64,000 nucleotides of DNA from Confluentibacter flavum (GCF_002843175.1 NZ_PJEO01000051.1:62001-126000); one strand, 5' to 3'. Numbered from the stretch's first letter, positions 51,764-61,449 are shown. Notes: generated by a model not told the origin, from the sequence alone. Made by a program: numbers and translations.

Positions 51764-52225
51764 TTATTGTACAGATTTTAAAATATAGCGTTCATCAAAT
51801 TCAATATTGAATGCTTTCAATAATTGTAAGTATTCATCTTGAAATGTTATGGATTTATGATAATGCTCCTGGTTTTTAATGTAATTTATCACATTGGGCA
51901 CCTCCGATTTGGCATATGAAAAAGCTCCGAAACCTGCTTGCCATGAAAACTTATCATTTACAAATTCTTTATTGTTTATCCATTTTGATGAATCCTGTTT
52001 TATTTGTTTCATCAAATCTGAAAGCGATTGTGTAGGCCGCATCCCAAACAGAATATGAATGTGGTCTGGCATTCCGTTTATCTGCAATACTTTATGCCCG
52101 TGGTTTTGGATGATTCCCGTGATGTATTTAAACAGTTCATCTTTCCATTCTTTTTTAATCAAACTTTGTCTGTTTTGCACCGCAAAAACGGCTTGAATAT
52201 GTATTTGTGTATAGGTGTTTGCCAT
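51764..52225 (-). CDS. REP-associated tyrosine transposase (IS200/IS605-like Y1 family)
   Basis: A 153-residue HUH endonuclease from ATG 52225 (an earlier ATG at 52258 adds 11 residues). It carries D-H-I-H-I-L (HUH) near 55-60 and the likely catalytic Tyr in the F-S-Y or N-Y-I-K-N-Q-E-H-Y-H-K region. RAYT proteins cut and join single-stranded DNA at REP hairpins. It is framed by hairpin repeats and overlaps no other gene. Confidence 0.88.
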   Translation of the reverse strand: MANTYTQIHIQAVFAVQNRQSLIKKEWKDELFKYITGIIQNHGHKVLQINGMPDHIHILFGMRPTQSLSDLMKQIKQDSSKWINNKEFVNDKFSWQAGFGAFSYAKSEVPNVINYIKNQEHYHKSITFQDEYLQLLKAFNIEFDERYILKSVQ

Positions 52226-52241
52226 AATTGCGTGTTTATAT

Positions 52242-52312
52242 CTCGTACCTAAAGGCACGAGGATTTGATTTTGTATGTATTCTAGCTACCAATATGTCGT
52301 CCCTGACGGGAC
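52242..52312. repeat. REP-like hairpin pair, right of the transposase
   Basis: Hairpin CTCGTACC-TAAA-GGCACGAG (52242-52261, one mismatch) is followed by GTCCC-TGAC-GGGAC (52299-52312). Read on the minus strand, loops and stems match the left pair (GTTA/GTCA and TTTA), so the transposase sits between inverted copies. Confidence 0.8.
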
Positions 52313-52324
52313 ATAAAACGGTTT

Positions 52325-52431
52325 TTCCAAATACTACAAGCAAAATTTCGCCAATGGCATATTTTACGGTAGTTAGTGGTTTTGCCTTCTGCCAATAGTT
52401 TTTTATGGATGTCTCTGAAGAGTTTTATCAT
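52325..52431 (-). pseudogene. Frameshifted remnant of a DUF6090-type gene
   Basis: ATG 52431 starts M-I-K-L-F-R-D-I-H-K-K-L-L-A-E-G-K, then after a one-base shift continues Y-A-I-G-E-I-L-L-V-V-F-G, the DUF6090 N-terminal signature. The gene is cut off by the REP hairpin after about 35 residues. Confidence 0.65.
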
Positions 52432-52448
52432 GAATCTTCTTTTTAAAT

Positions 52449-53633
52449 TTACAAATAACTCAACCACCATTTATCTTTATGAGTTGCTTTATAAACCATG
52501 TACTTTTTACAAAATGGGAATAGAAATAATACAATTCCTATCCACACCAAATAAACAACAAGTAACGAGTAACCATAATTTATAAGTTTAGCATTTGCAA
52601 AGACGTCTTGTGTTAAAATCATATCACGCCAATGGCCACCAAAAACGAGTATTCCTAATATTGCAAAAGCGTGGATGACTAAAACATGCAAGAAGTAATA
52701 GAATAGTGGCACACGCCCAAAGACTAAAAAGAAATCGGTTAGTCTAGTTTTTACAGTTTCAATAACATATAAAAATAATAATGAAGGACCAATGGTTATT
52801 AAAATATATACTAAAGACGGCGGATATTTTGTCACATTAAAAAATGATAAAATGGTTTTTGTTGTTGTATCTTGTATTGTCCAAGGCTCTAAATCGCCAT
52901 ACATATTAATGCCCCTTAAAACAAAGAAAAGCGCTAAAGCACCTAGCCCCAATCTTAATAGCCATTTCTGTCTTAAAGTAGCATCAAAATCTTTCTTATA
53001 AAGAGTTCCAAAGCAATAACCAAGTGCCATAACTCCAATCCACGGAATTACAGGATAATGTAAAAAAATCATAAAATCTGGATTTGGGGTTAAAGTTTGT
53101 TGTTGATGTAATATATACCACATGACGGACTGAAAACTTTGACCTTGCATCACAATGCCATCCAATAGATTATGCCCTGCAATCAGTATGATGCTAATAA
53201 TTAAAATAATTTTTTTAGGAAGGTAAATGAGAATGGATAAGCACACCATACTGAAACCAATAGCCCAAATGACTTGGAATATGAGAAGGCTATAAGTAAA
53301 ATCGAACGTCCAAATAAAGGTGTTGACTACTATTTCCAATAAAATTAGCCAAAGACCTCGAGTAAATAAAAATTTAAACAGTTCTAGTTTTGTTTTATTG
53401 TTTCCATATAAAAATGCTGAAGTACCCGCTAAAAAAACAAAAACAGGTGCACAGTAATGAGTTATAAACCGTGTGAAAAACAAAAGCGGTGTTGTGGTTT
53501 CTAAATTCGTTGGGTCGTTAAAAAACGATCCATAATAAAAATAATCTCTAACATGGTCTAATGCCATAATGACCATTACTAAGCCCCTTAAAATATCGAT
53601 GGATTCAATTCTGGCGGATTTTATTTCAGACAT
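52449..53633 (-). CDS. DUF1624/heparan-alpha-glucosaminide acetyltransferase-like membrane protein
   Basis: A 394-residue polytopic protein with about ten membrane helices. The start R-I-E-S-I-D-I-L-R-G-L-V-M-V-I-M-A-L-D-H-V-R-D-Y, with a membrane-embedded His, is the DUF1624/HGSNAT signature, a family that moves acetyl groups across membranes. Substrate is unknown. It is 6 bases behind a DUF418 gene and so is the end of that operon. Confidence 0.88.
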   Translation of the reverse strand: MSEIKSARIESIDILRGLVMVIMALDHVRDYFYYGSFFNDPTNLETTTPLLFFTRFITHYCAPVFVFLAGTSAFLYGNNKTKLELFKFLFTRGLWLILLEIVVNTFIWTFDFTYSLLIFQVIWAIGFSMVCLSILIYLPKKIILIISIILIAGHNLLDGIVMQGQSFQSVMWYILHQQQTLTPNPDFMIFLHYPVIPWIGVMALGYCFGTLYKKDFDATLRQKWLLRLGLGALALFFVLRGINMYGDLEPWTIQDTTTKTILSFFNVTKYPPSLVYILITIGPSLLFLYVIETVKTRLTDFFLVFGRVPLFYYFLHVLVIHAFAILGILVFGGHWRDMILTQDVFANAKLINYGYSLLVVYLVWIGIVLFLFPFCKKYMVYKATHKDKWWLSYL

Positions 53634-53639
53634 ATAGGG

Positions 53640-54962
53640 TTAGTTAATTGTTTCATGTTTTATAACTTGTTTTTTCAATAAATGCTTTTTTTGGTAACTT
53701 AAATTTCTCCAAATCCATTCTAATGGATCAAATTGAAAATATCTTAACCAAATAGGACTGCTAATTAATTGAAAAATCCAAATAGAAAAAACAATGTATA
53801 ATAATTCATGGCGTTGAAAGGTTCCAAACAATCCAAATCCAGCCCCAGTAAAAATGAACATAGAAAAAATAGAGTGCATAACGTAATTGGTAAGAGCCAT
53901 TTTACCAACAGCAGAAAGGCTGTTTTTTAACCAGTTTAAAATAGGTAGTTTGCAAAATAGCATGATGAGTCCTACATGCCCCATAGAAACAGTTGTTTTT
54001 CCAATGTAATACGTTAGAAACGATTTTGAAAACCCAAGATATGAAAATCCACTTTTAATGATTAGGTTGATTTCGTAATAATTAATCATTAATCCAATAC
54101 CATAACCAGCCAACACCATTAAACCATAAAACTTAAAAGATTTTTCTGAGGATAATATATTCAATTTAAAGAGTGCAATACCTATAAGCATCATGCTCAA
54201 TACATCCCAAACATCATATCTATAAGGATCATTTTCATTATAATGTCTGTTAATGGGAGCCAAAAAAACGACAATGTCCAAATAACCTTTACGCATATTA
54301 GTTACATATTTTTCAATAGCTTCGGGAGATTTTTCATATTCAATTTTTTCCCATTTATCATTAGCTTCTTTTAACTCTTTAGTTAACTCTTTTCCTTCCG
54401 TTTTATATTGCTGTACTGTTGAAACTTCTTCTAAAAATTTTAAATCATCATTGTATCTGCTGAATTCCCATAATGTACCAATTGAAATTAATAGGACTGC
54501 AATGAGTATTAATTTTTTCGGTGACATTTTTCTGAAAGAGAATACCAAAAAACCCATTAACGCGTAGTTGTATAAAATTTCGCCAGTCCACAACAATAAA
54601 TAACCGTGTATCAAACCGAAAACCAATAGCCAAGTAAGTCTTCTAAAATAAATATTTGCAGCTTGAATTTCAGCCCCTTTTTTCTCGAGTCTATCAAGAA
54701 GAATAAACATACCAACGCCAAATAAAAGTGAAAATAATGACCTCATGGTGCCTTCAAAAAGCATATTGGTAGTAATCCAAGTAGTTAAATCCCATCCCGT
54801 TGAACCACCACTAACGGTAGGGTCTTCATAGGCTCCTGCGAGTCCCATACCGTTAATGTTCATTAATAATATCCCAAATAAAACAATCCCTCTCATAATA
54901 TCAAGGGATTGTATCCTTTCAGAGAGTTTTAGAGGATTTAGTGAGGTGTCTGTTGTGGTCAT
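53640..54962 (-). CDS. DUF418 family membrane protein, copy 1
   Basis: A 440-residue polytopic protein. The N-terminal region has R-I-Q-S-L-D-I-M-R-G-I-V-L-F-G-I-L-L-M-N-I-N-G and the C-terminal DUF418 domain has G-R-M-A/K-M-A-L-T-N-Y, W-I-F-Q-L-I-S-S-P-I-W-L-R-Y-F-Q-x-D-P-L-E-W-I-W-R. A long periplasmic or cytosolic loop lies at about 160-240. It is closely related to copy 2 at 59261-60568, indicating duplication within the cluster. Function is not established; transport or acyl transfer are possible. Confidence 0.9.
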   Translation of the reverse strand: MTTTDTSLNPLKLSERIQSLDIMRGIVLFGILLMNINGMGLAGAYEDPTVSGGSTGWDLTTWITTNMLFEGTMRSLFSLLFGVGMFILLDRLEKKGAEIQAANIYFRRLTWLLVFGLIHGYLLLWTGEILYNYALMGFLVFSFRKMSPKKLILIAVLLISIGTLWEFSRYNDDLKFLEEVSTVQQYKTEGKELTKELKEANDKWEKIEYEKSPEAIEKYVTNMRKGYLDIVVFLAPINRHYNENDPYRYDVWDVLSMMLIGIALFKLNILSSEKSFKFYGLMVLAGYGIGLMINYYEINLIIKSGFSYLGFSKSFLTYYIGKTTVSMGHVGLIMLFCKLPILNWLKNSLSAVGKMALTNYVMHSIFSMFIFTGAGFGLFGTFQRHELLYIVFSIWIFQLISSPIWLRYFQFDPLEWIWRNLSYQKKHLLKKQVIKHETIN

Positions 54963-55043
54963 ATTGGTTAGTTATTAAAATCGGATGTATTTAAATTATT
55001 AATTTCAGATTTTTTATTTAAATGAATCGGATATTATTTATCA

Positions 55044-56372
55044 TTAGAAATTCTCAATACTTGCCATATGTTTAGGGGCATTTATCATTTTATAAAAAAG
55101 CATGGCTACTAAAGGAAACATGGCCATACATAGTAAAATATTACCCCAAGATAAGTTTTCATTAAGCAATCCTAAGAGCCATGCACCTAGAGCATATCCT
55201 ATGTTGTTCAGGGTCATGTAAAGCGTAAATTGTGTGGCTGATATTTTTATCCACGATAGTTTCATGGCAGAAGCGAACACAGCTATTTCAAAAAAGGTAA
55301 TGATTAAATAGTATAGGATAACAAAGCCATAAATGATGGTGGTATTTTGCCAACTATTTGGGGAAAGCCCAAGAATTATTAAGAGAAACATCACCAATGT
55401 TAAAAGTATGGTTATCATTTTTTTAGTTCCTAATAAGTCAATTAAAAAACCACCGATTAACATACCGAAACAACCACCTACCAGGGTAGCAGCTGAATAG
55501 ACATGAGAGAAATCCGTATTGGTCCATTTTAATTCCTGAACTGTAAAAATGGGTAAGAATGCAGTCATTATGCCACTTAATGTACCTGTTATAAATATGC
55601 CCGTTCCTAAAAAAATACTGGAAGGAAGCGTAATCACTTTAAATAGACTTTTCAAAAGATCACTCCAATGTGATAGTTGGGCATTTTTAGAAATCTCGGA
55701 GGCTTTACCTTTAGTCCATGGCATTAATTTTTCGCCTGGGCGCTCTCTAATACAAATAGGAACCAGAATTAGAATAGCAACAACGAGTGCTAAGGAAGAA
55801 ATGGCATTGGTAAAGCCCACGATGTTTATTAAAGAAGTCCCAATCAATAAAGATAACGATTGTCCAATTATTCTAGATCCCCACATAACGCCGTTGGCTC
55901 TGGCTTGTTGATGCTCAGGAATAATATCTACAGCCATACCATCTATAGCTATGTCTTGGGTGGCACCAAAAAAGCTAGTCATAAAGCCAACAATCATTAA
56001 ACCTGTTAAGTTAGAAGTAGGGTTTTCAACAAAACCAATAGCTAAAAAACTAATAATTAAACCTAATTGACTTATAATAATCCAAGGGCGTTTACGACCT
56101 AATGACAATAAAGTGTAACGATCAATTATAGGAGCTAAAATCATTTTAAAAGTCCATGGAAGGGTAATTATAGCAATATAGCTTGAAATAGCAATAGGTG
56201 ATGTGTTGTTCATTGCCAACCATGCGGGAATAGCAAAAAGTGTAATTCCTATTGGAATACCTTCAGAAATATATAAAGCTGAAAAAGCTAAATACCTTAA
56301 AATGGTATTTTCAGACAAGTAACTTTTATGTTTTAGTTCTGTTAATTCAGAACTTACTGATATTTGCTGCAT
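55044..56372 (-). CDS. MFS transporter, AmpG-like
   Basis: A 442-residue permease with twelve predicted helices. P-W-T-F-K-M-I-L-A-P-I-I-D-R-Y and A-T-Q-D-I-A-I-D-G-M-A-V-D match the AmpG/PAT-type branch, which imports muropeptides or related solutes. The start is ATG 56372, and a DUF2306 gene lies 11 bases upstream. The substrate is not fixed by sequence. Confidence 0.85.
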   Translation of the reverse strand: MQQISVSSELTELKHKSYLSENTILRYLAFSALYISEGIPIGITLFAIPAWLAMNNTSPIAISSYIAIITLPWTFKMILAPIIDRYTLLSLGRKRPWIIISQLGLIISFLAIGFVENPTSNLTGLMIVGFMTSFFGATQDIAIDGMAVDIIPEHQQARANGVMWGSRIIGQSLSLLIGTSLINIVGFTNAISSLALVVAILILVPICIRERPGEKLMPWTKGKASEISKNAQLSHWSDLLKSLFKVITLPSSIFLGTGIFITGTLSGIMTAFLPIFTVQELKWTNTDFSHVYSAATLVGGCFGMLIGGFLIDLLGTKKMITILLTLVMFLLIILGLSPNSWQNTTIIYGFVILYYLIITFFEIAVFASAMKLSWIKISATQFTLYMTLNNIGYALGAWLLGLLNENLSWGNILLCMAMFPLVAMLFYKMINAPKHMASIENF

Positions 56373-56383
56373 ATCGGTTGGAT

Positions 56384-57019
56384 TTATTTCTTATTCCAGT
56401 TTAATACGACTTCCGTAATCAATAGCGGTATAGTCCAACTCAACCAAATTATTGCTGGTCCTCTTTCACCAAAATTCTCCATGAGTCCAACTACCAAAGG
56501 TAAATCTACTAACCAACGGAATGTTACAAAAGCAAAAGTGACCACATAGCTTCTTATCATCCATTCCTTATGTTGTTGAACGCGTTTTCTTCTTATGGAT
56601 ATGTAAGCCATGGTTACTGTAGTAAACCATGCAAAGGCCAATACTTGTAAAGAAAGAGCCCAAGAGAAATTTATTCTTATGCCACTAGTCCAAGCTAAAT
56701 ACGTTGAGCTAATAGTAGCCATTAATATGGCTATTAAATAAGTTTTTCCCATCCATCTGTGTACGATTAGGTATTTATTTCTGAACGTTTTCCAAAATTG
56801 AAATGGGCCAATAACTAGAGCGATTATTCCGCCAGAAATATGACCAATTAAAGCCCATTTAAAATCCCAATATCTACCAAAAGCTTCTTTAGTAAACCCA
56901 TAGTAGGGTAGTGCATCTTTAATAATAAATTTACCTGCCAATAAAATAAGGAACGTCCAAATCGCTATTTTTAAATAGGATGGGGGTTTTGTGATTTTAA
57001 TAATACTTATGGTTTTCAT
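56384..57019 (-). CDS. DUF2306 family membrane protein
   Basis: A 211-residue protein with about six membrane helices and the DUF2306 motif H-R-W-M-G-K-T-Y at about 90-97, plus conserved His residues in I-G-H-I-S-G-G. DUF2306 proteins resemble small haem-binding or redox membrane proteins, but no role is established. It lies in the same operon as the MFS and a similar protein upstream. Confidence 0.85.
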   Translation of the reverse strand: MKTISIIKITKPPSYLKIAIWTFLILLAGKFIIKDALPYYGFTKEAFGRYWDFKWALIGHISGGIIALVIGPFQFWKTFRNKYLIVHRWMGKTYLIAILMATISSTYLAWTSGIRINFSWALSLQVLAFAWFTTVTMAYISIRRKRVQQHKEWMIRSYVVTFAFVTFRWLVDLPLVVGLMENFGERGPAIIWLSWTIPLLITEVVLNWNKK

Positions 57020-57069
57020 GATATTTATAGTTTGGTGGTTAGTTTCTTTTTATTAAGCTCATTATTCTA

Positions 57070-57705
57070 TCAATTCAAATACACCATAAAAAATGCGATG
57101 TTATATATTAGAAAACATGTTAAGGCCACAACATAAGGTTTATAATCTTTTCCATTCCGTTTGTCCATCCAAATTAAGCCTATCAGAATAAGGTTCATTA
57201 TGGTATACGTTATGGGCATGGCGATTAAATCATCCTGAAAAATGTTAAAAGTCCATCGTCCAATAGTTGGGTCAATAAGCACAATACCAGAGGCAATCAT
57301 ATAGCGCATATGTTTTGCAGTTTTTTTACGGTGTTTGATAGCCAAAACATAAAGAATGATGAGGATAAGCATATTCCCAATAGGGAAAACCAAATAATCA
57401 TAATGTTCTTTTTGTATCACCTTATAAATCATGACCAAAAAACTTAATATCCATAGCGGGAAAATGATATAAGTGCTCCTACCAATACGTTTGTGCCATT
57501 TATATTTTTTATTTATAATAAGCAAAGGCTGAGTTATTAATATTGCAATCCATACTAAAGACAACAAAAAGTGTATATGGACAAAAACATCGATATGTTC
57601 ATTAAACTCCGGGAATAATCCAAAATAGCTTGGGTAAAATCCAATAATTACTAAAGGAATTATCAATAAAAATATGTACCCTAATTTCCGATAGTGTGTT
57701 TCCAT
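57070..57705 (-). CDS. Integral membrane protein related to DUF2306
   Basis: A 211-residue protein with six hydrophobic segments. H-I-H-F-L-L-S-L-V-W-I and K-W-H-K-R-I-G-R-S-T-Y recall the DUF2306 layout of the next gene (K/H-R-x-G-K/R-S/T-Y), so it may be a diverged paralogue. The next gene downstream is 50 bases away. Function is unknown. Confidence 0.65.
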   Translation of the reverse strand: METHYRKLGYIFLLIIPLVIIGFYPSYFGLFPEFNEHIDVFVHIHFLLSLVWIAILITQPLLIINKKYKWHKRIGRSTYIIFPLWILSFLVMIYKVIQKEHYDYLVFPIGNMLILIILYVLAIKHRKKTAKHMRYMIASGIVLIDPTIGRWTFNIFQDDLIAMPITYTIMNLILIGLIWMDKRNGKDYKPYVVALTCFLIYNIAFFMVYLN

Positions 57706-57805
57706 TCTATTACTATTGCTTTTTGGAATAAAAGCTAACTTTGAACATCAATCCTTTAGCATCGGAAGCTTTTTTATTTTTACCTACCTGTCCAGTAGGC
57801 GAGAC

Positions 57806-57850
57806 TTCTTGAAGCAGTTTTTTGTGGATGTATCTAAAGAATTTTATCAT
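57806..57850 (-). pseudogene. Third remnant of a DUF6090-type gene start
   Basis: ATG 57850 begins M-I-K-F-F-R-Y-I-H-K-K-L-L-Q-E, then runs into a CCTAC...GTAGG palindrome (57782-57798) and leaves the family sequence. Confidence 0.55.
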
Positions 57851-57864
57851 CGTAAATGAGTATC

Positions 57865-58770
57865 TCATTCTGTTAATTTCAGGAAACGAGCGGCGTTATT
57901 GTATAGAATATCGGCCATGTCTTGTTCCGAAAGGAATTCTAAACTTTTTAAAAAATCAATAGATTTTTCAATGGCATAAGGCCAAATCATTTGGTCCGAA
58001 CCAAACATGACACGATCTAAATATCCTGCTTCTTTAGCATTTTTAAGGAATTCTTTTATGTAGCGTTGGGTATTGGGTTCTACCCATAACATCACAGCCA
58101 CATCGGTATACAATTGCGGATAGTATGCCATAAGACGAATTCCATGTTCTGGCCAGTCTTCACCTCCAGCGTGCATCATGTAAATTCGCAGTTTCGGGTA
58201 CTTTACCAGTACATCTTCAATATGATACGGATCTCCTAACAATAATCGTGCTTTTGGAGACCATGAATAGGTGCCTCCTGGATCGCCACCACCCGTATGC
58301 ACGGCTACAGGAATATCGTATTGTTCGCAGATTCTTAAATAAGGTTGCCAAATAGCATCGCTTAAAGTCCCTCCTGAGTAATAAGGTGCTAATTCTCCAA
58401 AAACTTCAATCTTTTTATCAATTACCATTTGTTCAAATTTTTGAATCGTCATCCCATAATCATCAGGTGAAAACATGAGAATTCCTTTGATGATTCGGTT
58501 CTCGGTGTCATTTTCGACCCAGTTTTCAACACTTTCAGGATTCCCACTCACTATGGCTTTTACAATATTTAATTTTTTAAATGCAGCAAAAGTTTCCAGT
58601 CGGTGCGACTCTGCATCACTGGAACCTTTTACACCATAATGATCGGAAGCCGGTTCGCGTTCGCCAAAATCCCTGTCGGAGTAAGAGTGGATGTGCATAT
58701 CAATGACCTTGGTTTGGGCATGAATTGTGAAGCTGATAAAGGCAAGTAATAAAAAGATTGTTTGTTTCAT
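57865..58770 (-). CDS. Secreted amidohydrolase-family protein
   Basis: A 301-residue metal-dependent hydrolase of the amidohydrolase_2 type: signal peptide (about 1-18), V-I-D-M-H-I-H near 23-29 (metal ligands), I-P-V-A-V-H-T-G-G-G-D near 150-160, and M-F-G-S-D-Q-M-I-W-P near 248-257 (catalytic Asp). It probably decarboxylates or hydrolyses a small organic compound. It is 3 bases from the SnoaL-like gene upstream and in one operon with it. Confidence 0.88.
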   Translation of the reverse strand: MKQTIFLLLAFISFTIHAQTKVIDMHIHSYSDRDFGEREPASDHYGVKGSSDAESHRLETFAAFKKLNIVKAIVSGNPESVENWVENDTENRIIKGILMFSPDDYGMTIQKFEQMVIDKKIEVFGELAPYYSGGTLSDAIWQPYLRICEQYDIPVAVHTGGGDPGGTYSWSPKARLLLGDPYHIEDVLVKYPKLRIYMMHAGGEDWPEHGIRLMAYYPQLYTDVAVMLWVEPNTQRYIKEFLKNAKEAGYLDRVMFGSDQMIWPYAIEKSIDFLKSLEFLSEQDMADILYNNAARFLKLTE

Positions 58771-58773
58771 AAT

Positions 58774-59250
58774 TTAATTTTTTAACATAGGAAGCTCTGG
58801 TGTTGGTGAGTTTTTTGAGTAAGTTCCTTGCCAACTTGTATATTTCCAGATGTCATTTTCTTTGACAAATACAGCTGTGTACAAAAATTCAGCGACATAT
58901 TTTCCATCAAAAAATGCTTTAGATCTTCCGTTAATAATGCCAACATTACCATAGATTCTTATTTTTTTGTCATAGAATTCGAAAGTGGCCATTTCAAGCA
59001 TTTTCAGCCTGTCTTTGTCAGCGAACAACTCTTCTTTTGTTTGGCTGATGCCATCGGCATTATTGGTGAAATAGTCGTCAGCAACGTCCGTTTTAAAATA
59101 GTCATTCGCATTGGTAAACGTTGTGTTTTTCCACATTTTTGCAAAGGCTTCTTCAAGCTCTTTTTTTACTGTTTCGTTATCATTTTTTTGAGCCAATAAG
59201 CTATTCATACTTATGAAAGCTATTGTGAGATATACTATCGATTTTTTCAT
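58774..59250 (-). CDS. Secreted SnoaL/DUF4440-like protein
   Basis: A 158-residue protein with signal peptide (about 1-20) and a single NTF2-like cone fold: N-D-Y-F-K-T-D-V-A-D-D-Y near 47-58, G-I-I-N-G-R-S-K-A near 106-114. SnoaL/DUF4440 members bind or convert small ligands. It lies between the amidohydrolase and the second DUF418 gene. Confidence 0.82.
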   Translation of the reverse strand: MKKSIVYLTIAFISMNSLLAQKNDNETVKKELEEAFAKMWKNTTFTNANDYFKTDVADDYFTNNADGISQTKEELFADKDRLKMLEMATFEFYDKKIRIYGNVGIINGRSKAFFDGKYVAEFLYTAVFVKENDIWKYTSWQGTYSKNSPTPELPMLKN

Positions 59251-59260
59251 GCTTGGATTT

Positions 59261-60568
59261 TTATTTTGAAATTCTAAACGGTTGCTTCTTTTGATACGTC
59301 AATGAACGCCATAACCATTCTAATGGGCCGTATTGAAAGTATTTAAGCCAGATTGGACTCACGATTAATTGGATTATCCAAATGCCACCAACAACGTAAT
59401 ACAACTCAAAACGTTGCAGTTTACCAAACATGGAAAATCCAAAGCCATAGAATATTATAGACGTAATAACACTGTGCATCAAATAATTGGTAAGTGCCAT
59501 TGTGCCAACGGCAGCTAATGCTTTTTGAAGAAACCCAAGAATACCTGATTTAATAAACAACATAAATAATCCAATATGACCAATGGTGGTAAAAAAACGT
59601 CCGATTTGATAGGTTTGACCAGTTTTTGATAGGATAATGGCATCAAAATTACTATCCAATAACAACTTTGTTTCATAGTAATTTACCGATAGTCCAACGA
59701 CATAACCAATAAAGAGCATCAAAAAATAAAATACATTGGTACGTTCTCCATGAAATATGCGCAATTTAAAAAATGCCATACCCAATAGCATATAGCTTAA
59801 AATATCCCAAACCCAAATTCTATAAGGAAACCAGGTTTGCATAAATTGATTCATTTTTACTTTCGCCAAAACTACTTGCCAATAACCCTGATGCATTTCC
59901 TTAATTCGCTTGGTTACTTCTTCTTGTGTATGTTTAGTTTTTAATTTTTCCCAATCTTTTAAACTGTTTTCTTGATTTTCTGAAAGTGTAATACCTTTCT
60001 CTTTTAAAGTTTGAACTTCTAATCCTTCTTTTTGGGTTTTAAGGCTGTTTTGATAATCACTTACGTTCCATAGTGTTCCTATTGCCAGTAATACTAAACC
60101 GCAAATAATTAGTTTTTTAATACTAGCATTCCTAAAGGGAAAGAGCATTAAACCAAAAATGGCGTAAGGGTAAAGAATATCACCGTGCCATAATAAAATC
60201 CAAACATTAATGAGTCCAAATAACAAAAGCCATAAAATTCTTCGATAATAAATATCTGCAGTTAAAATGCCAGCGCCATTTTTTTCTAAACGAGAAGTCA
60301 ATAAAATAATACCTGCCCCAAAAAGAAGTGTAAACAAACCTCTCATGGTACCTTCAAAAAGCATATTGTTGGTAATCCAGACGTTTAAGTTTAGACCTTC
60401 AGAGCCTCCAGCAATAGTTGGATCATCATAAGCAAAGGGCAGACCCATGCCATTGATATTCATTAAAAGAATGCCTAATAACGCGATGCCTCTAATAACA
60501 TCCAATGAATTGATACGTGATTTTTTTTGAGTTGGGTTGAATAAGGGTTGGTTGGTTGTGGTTACCAT
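59261..60568 (-). CDS. DUF418 family membrane protein, copy 2
   Basis: A 435-residue paralogue of the DUF418 protein at 53640-54962, sharing S-L-D-V-I-R-G-I-A-L-L-G-I-L-L-M-N-I-N-G, the N-N-M-L-F-E-G-T-M-R segment and the C-terminal W-L-K-Y-F-Q-Y-G-P-L-E-W-L-W-R. It is 5 bases from the double SnoaL gene upstream. The two copies flank the other genes of the cluster. Function is unknown. Confidence 0.9.
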   Translation of the reverse strand: MVTTTNQPLFNPTQKKSRINSLDVIRGIALLGILLMNINGMGLPFAYDDPTIAGGSEGLNLNVWITNNMLFEGTMRGLFTLLFGAGIILLTSRLEKNGAGILTADIYYRRILWLLLFGLINVWILLWHGDILYPYAIFGLMLFPFRNASIKKLIICGLVLLAIGTLWNVSDYQNSLKTQKEGLEVQTLKEKGITLSENQENSLKDWEKLKTKHTQEEVTKRIKEMHQGYWQVVLAKVKMNQFMQTWFPYRIWVWDILSYMLLGMAFFKLRIFHGERTNVFYFLMLFIGYVVGLSVNYYETKLLLDSNFDAIILSKTGQTYQIGRFFTTIGHIGLFMLFIKSGILGFLQKALAAVGTMALTNYLMHSVITSIIFYGFGFSMFGKLQRFELYYVVGGIWIIQLIVSPIWLKYFQYGPLEWLWRSLTYQKKQPFRISK

Positions 60569-60573
60569 TGGTT

Positions 60574-61449
60574 TTAGTTATTTATAGCATCATTTAATTT
60601 TTTGGTATCCACATACTGTTGGAATGCAATCACTTTCCCATTATTTAGCGTCCATAGATGTGCTGCTTGCACATTATAAGTTGCTCCATTTGCTTTTAAT
60701 TTAGCATCATACCGCAAAGTTGCTAGCATCTGATTATTGCTCATCTCATGAAGTTGAATATTCTCTAATTTAAAATACTCATGTTCCGCACCAATACGAG
60801 CAAAAACACCATTTAACACGGCATCTGGCCCTATATAAGGATTGCCATCAGCATAAGCATTGCCTTCGGCTTCATTCCATACAACTTTAGCATCCATACC
60901 GCCCAAAACTGTTGGCATATCGCCAATTTCAAAAGCTTTATATAAATTGTTAATAATACCCATATTTTCAGGAGAAGACACCATGCCTAATTGTTGTAAG
61001 AATACCATATTATCCATAAAATCTTGTTCTTCTGCAATTTTGCCATCTTTCATTTTAACTAGTGTTACACCATTAATATCTACAGTTTTTCCAGTTGCAG
61101 GCATACCAAAGAATTCGCCGGTATTTGTTCCTTTAAAGTTCCAATGTTTTACAATTCTATCCCCTTGTCCAAATACATCTACAACGGTAAATGTTATATC
61201 TGAAAAGCCAGTAAGGAAGTTTTGGTAATAGGCCTTAAAAGCATCAATTCCGACAATGTTTTCAGGACTCGTTATAAGTGTAATGTCTTCTGTGAAATTA
61301 GTATTATTGATAAGATCTAGGTTAGCATCATTGATGATGCGATCCCAAGTTTCGGAGTACATTTTAATGCCTCTTTCTGTTTTAGCGTTGGTGCAGGATA
61401 AGATTAATAAAGAAATTGATAGAAGAACTAAGATTGTTGATTTTTTCAT
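60574..61449 (-). CDS. Lipoprotein with two SnoaL-like domains
   Basis: A 291-residue protein: lipobox L-I-L-S-C with Cys19, first NTF2-like domain at about 30-150 (H-W-N-F-K-G-T-N-T-G-E-F-F-G-M-P-A-T-G-K is the ester-cyclase-like signature), second at about 160-285. It may bind or isomerise a small hydrophobic compound. A truncated relative lies upstream of the alcohol dehydrogenase gene at 62626-62730. Confidence 0.85.
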   Translation of the reverse strand: MKKSTILVLLSISLLILSCTNAKTERGIKMYSETWDRIINDANLDLINNTNFTEDITLITSPENIVGIDAFKAYYQNFLTGFSDITFTVVDVFGQGDRIVKHWNFKGTNTGEFFGMPATGKTVDINGVTLVKMKDGKIAEEQDFMDNMVFLQQLGMVSSPENMGIINNLYKAFEIGDMPTVLGGMDAKVVWNEAEGNAYADGNPYIGPDAVLNGVFARIGAEHEYFKLENIQLHEMSNNQMLATLRYDAKLKANGATYNVQAAHLWTLNNGKVIAFQQYVDTKKLNDAINN

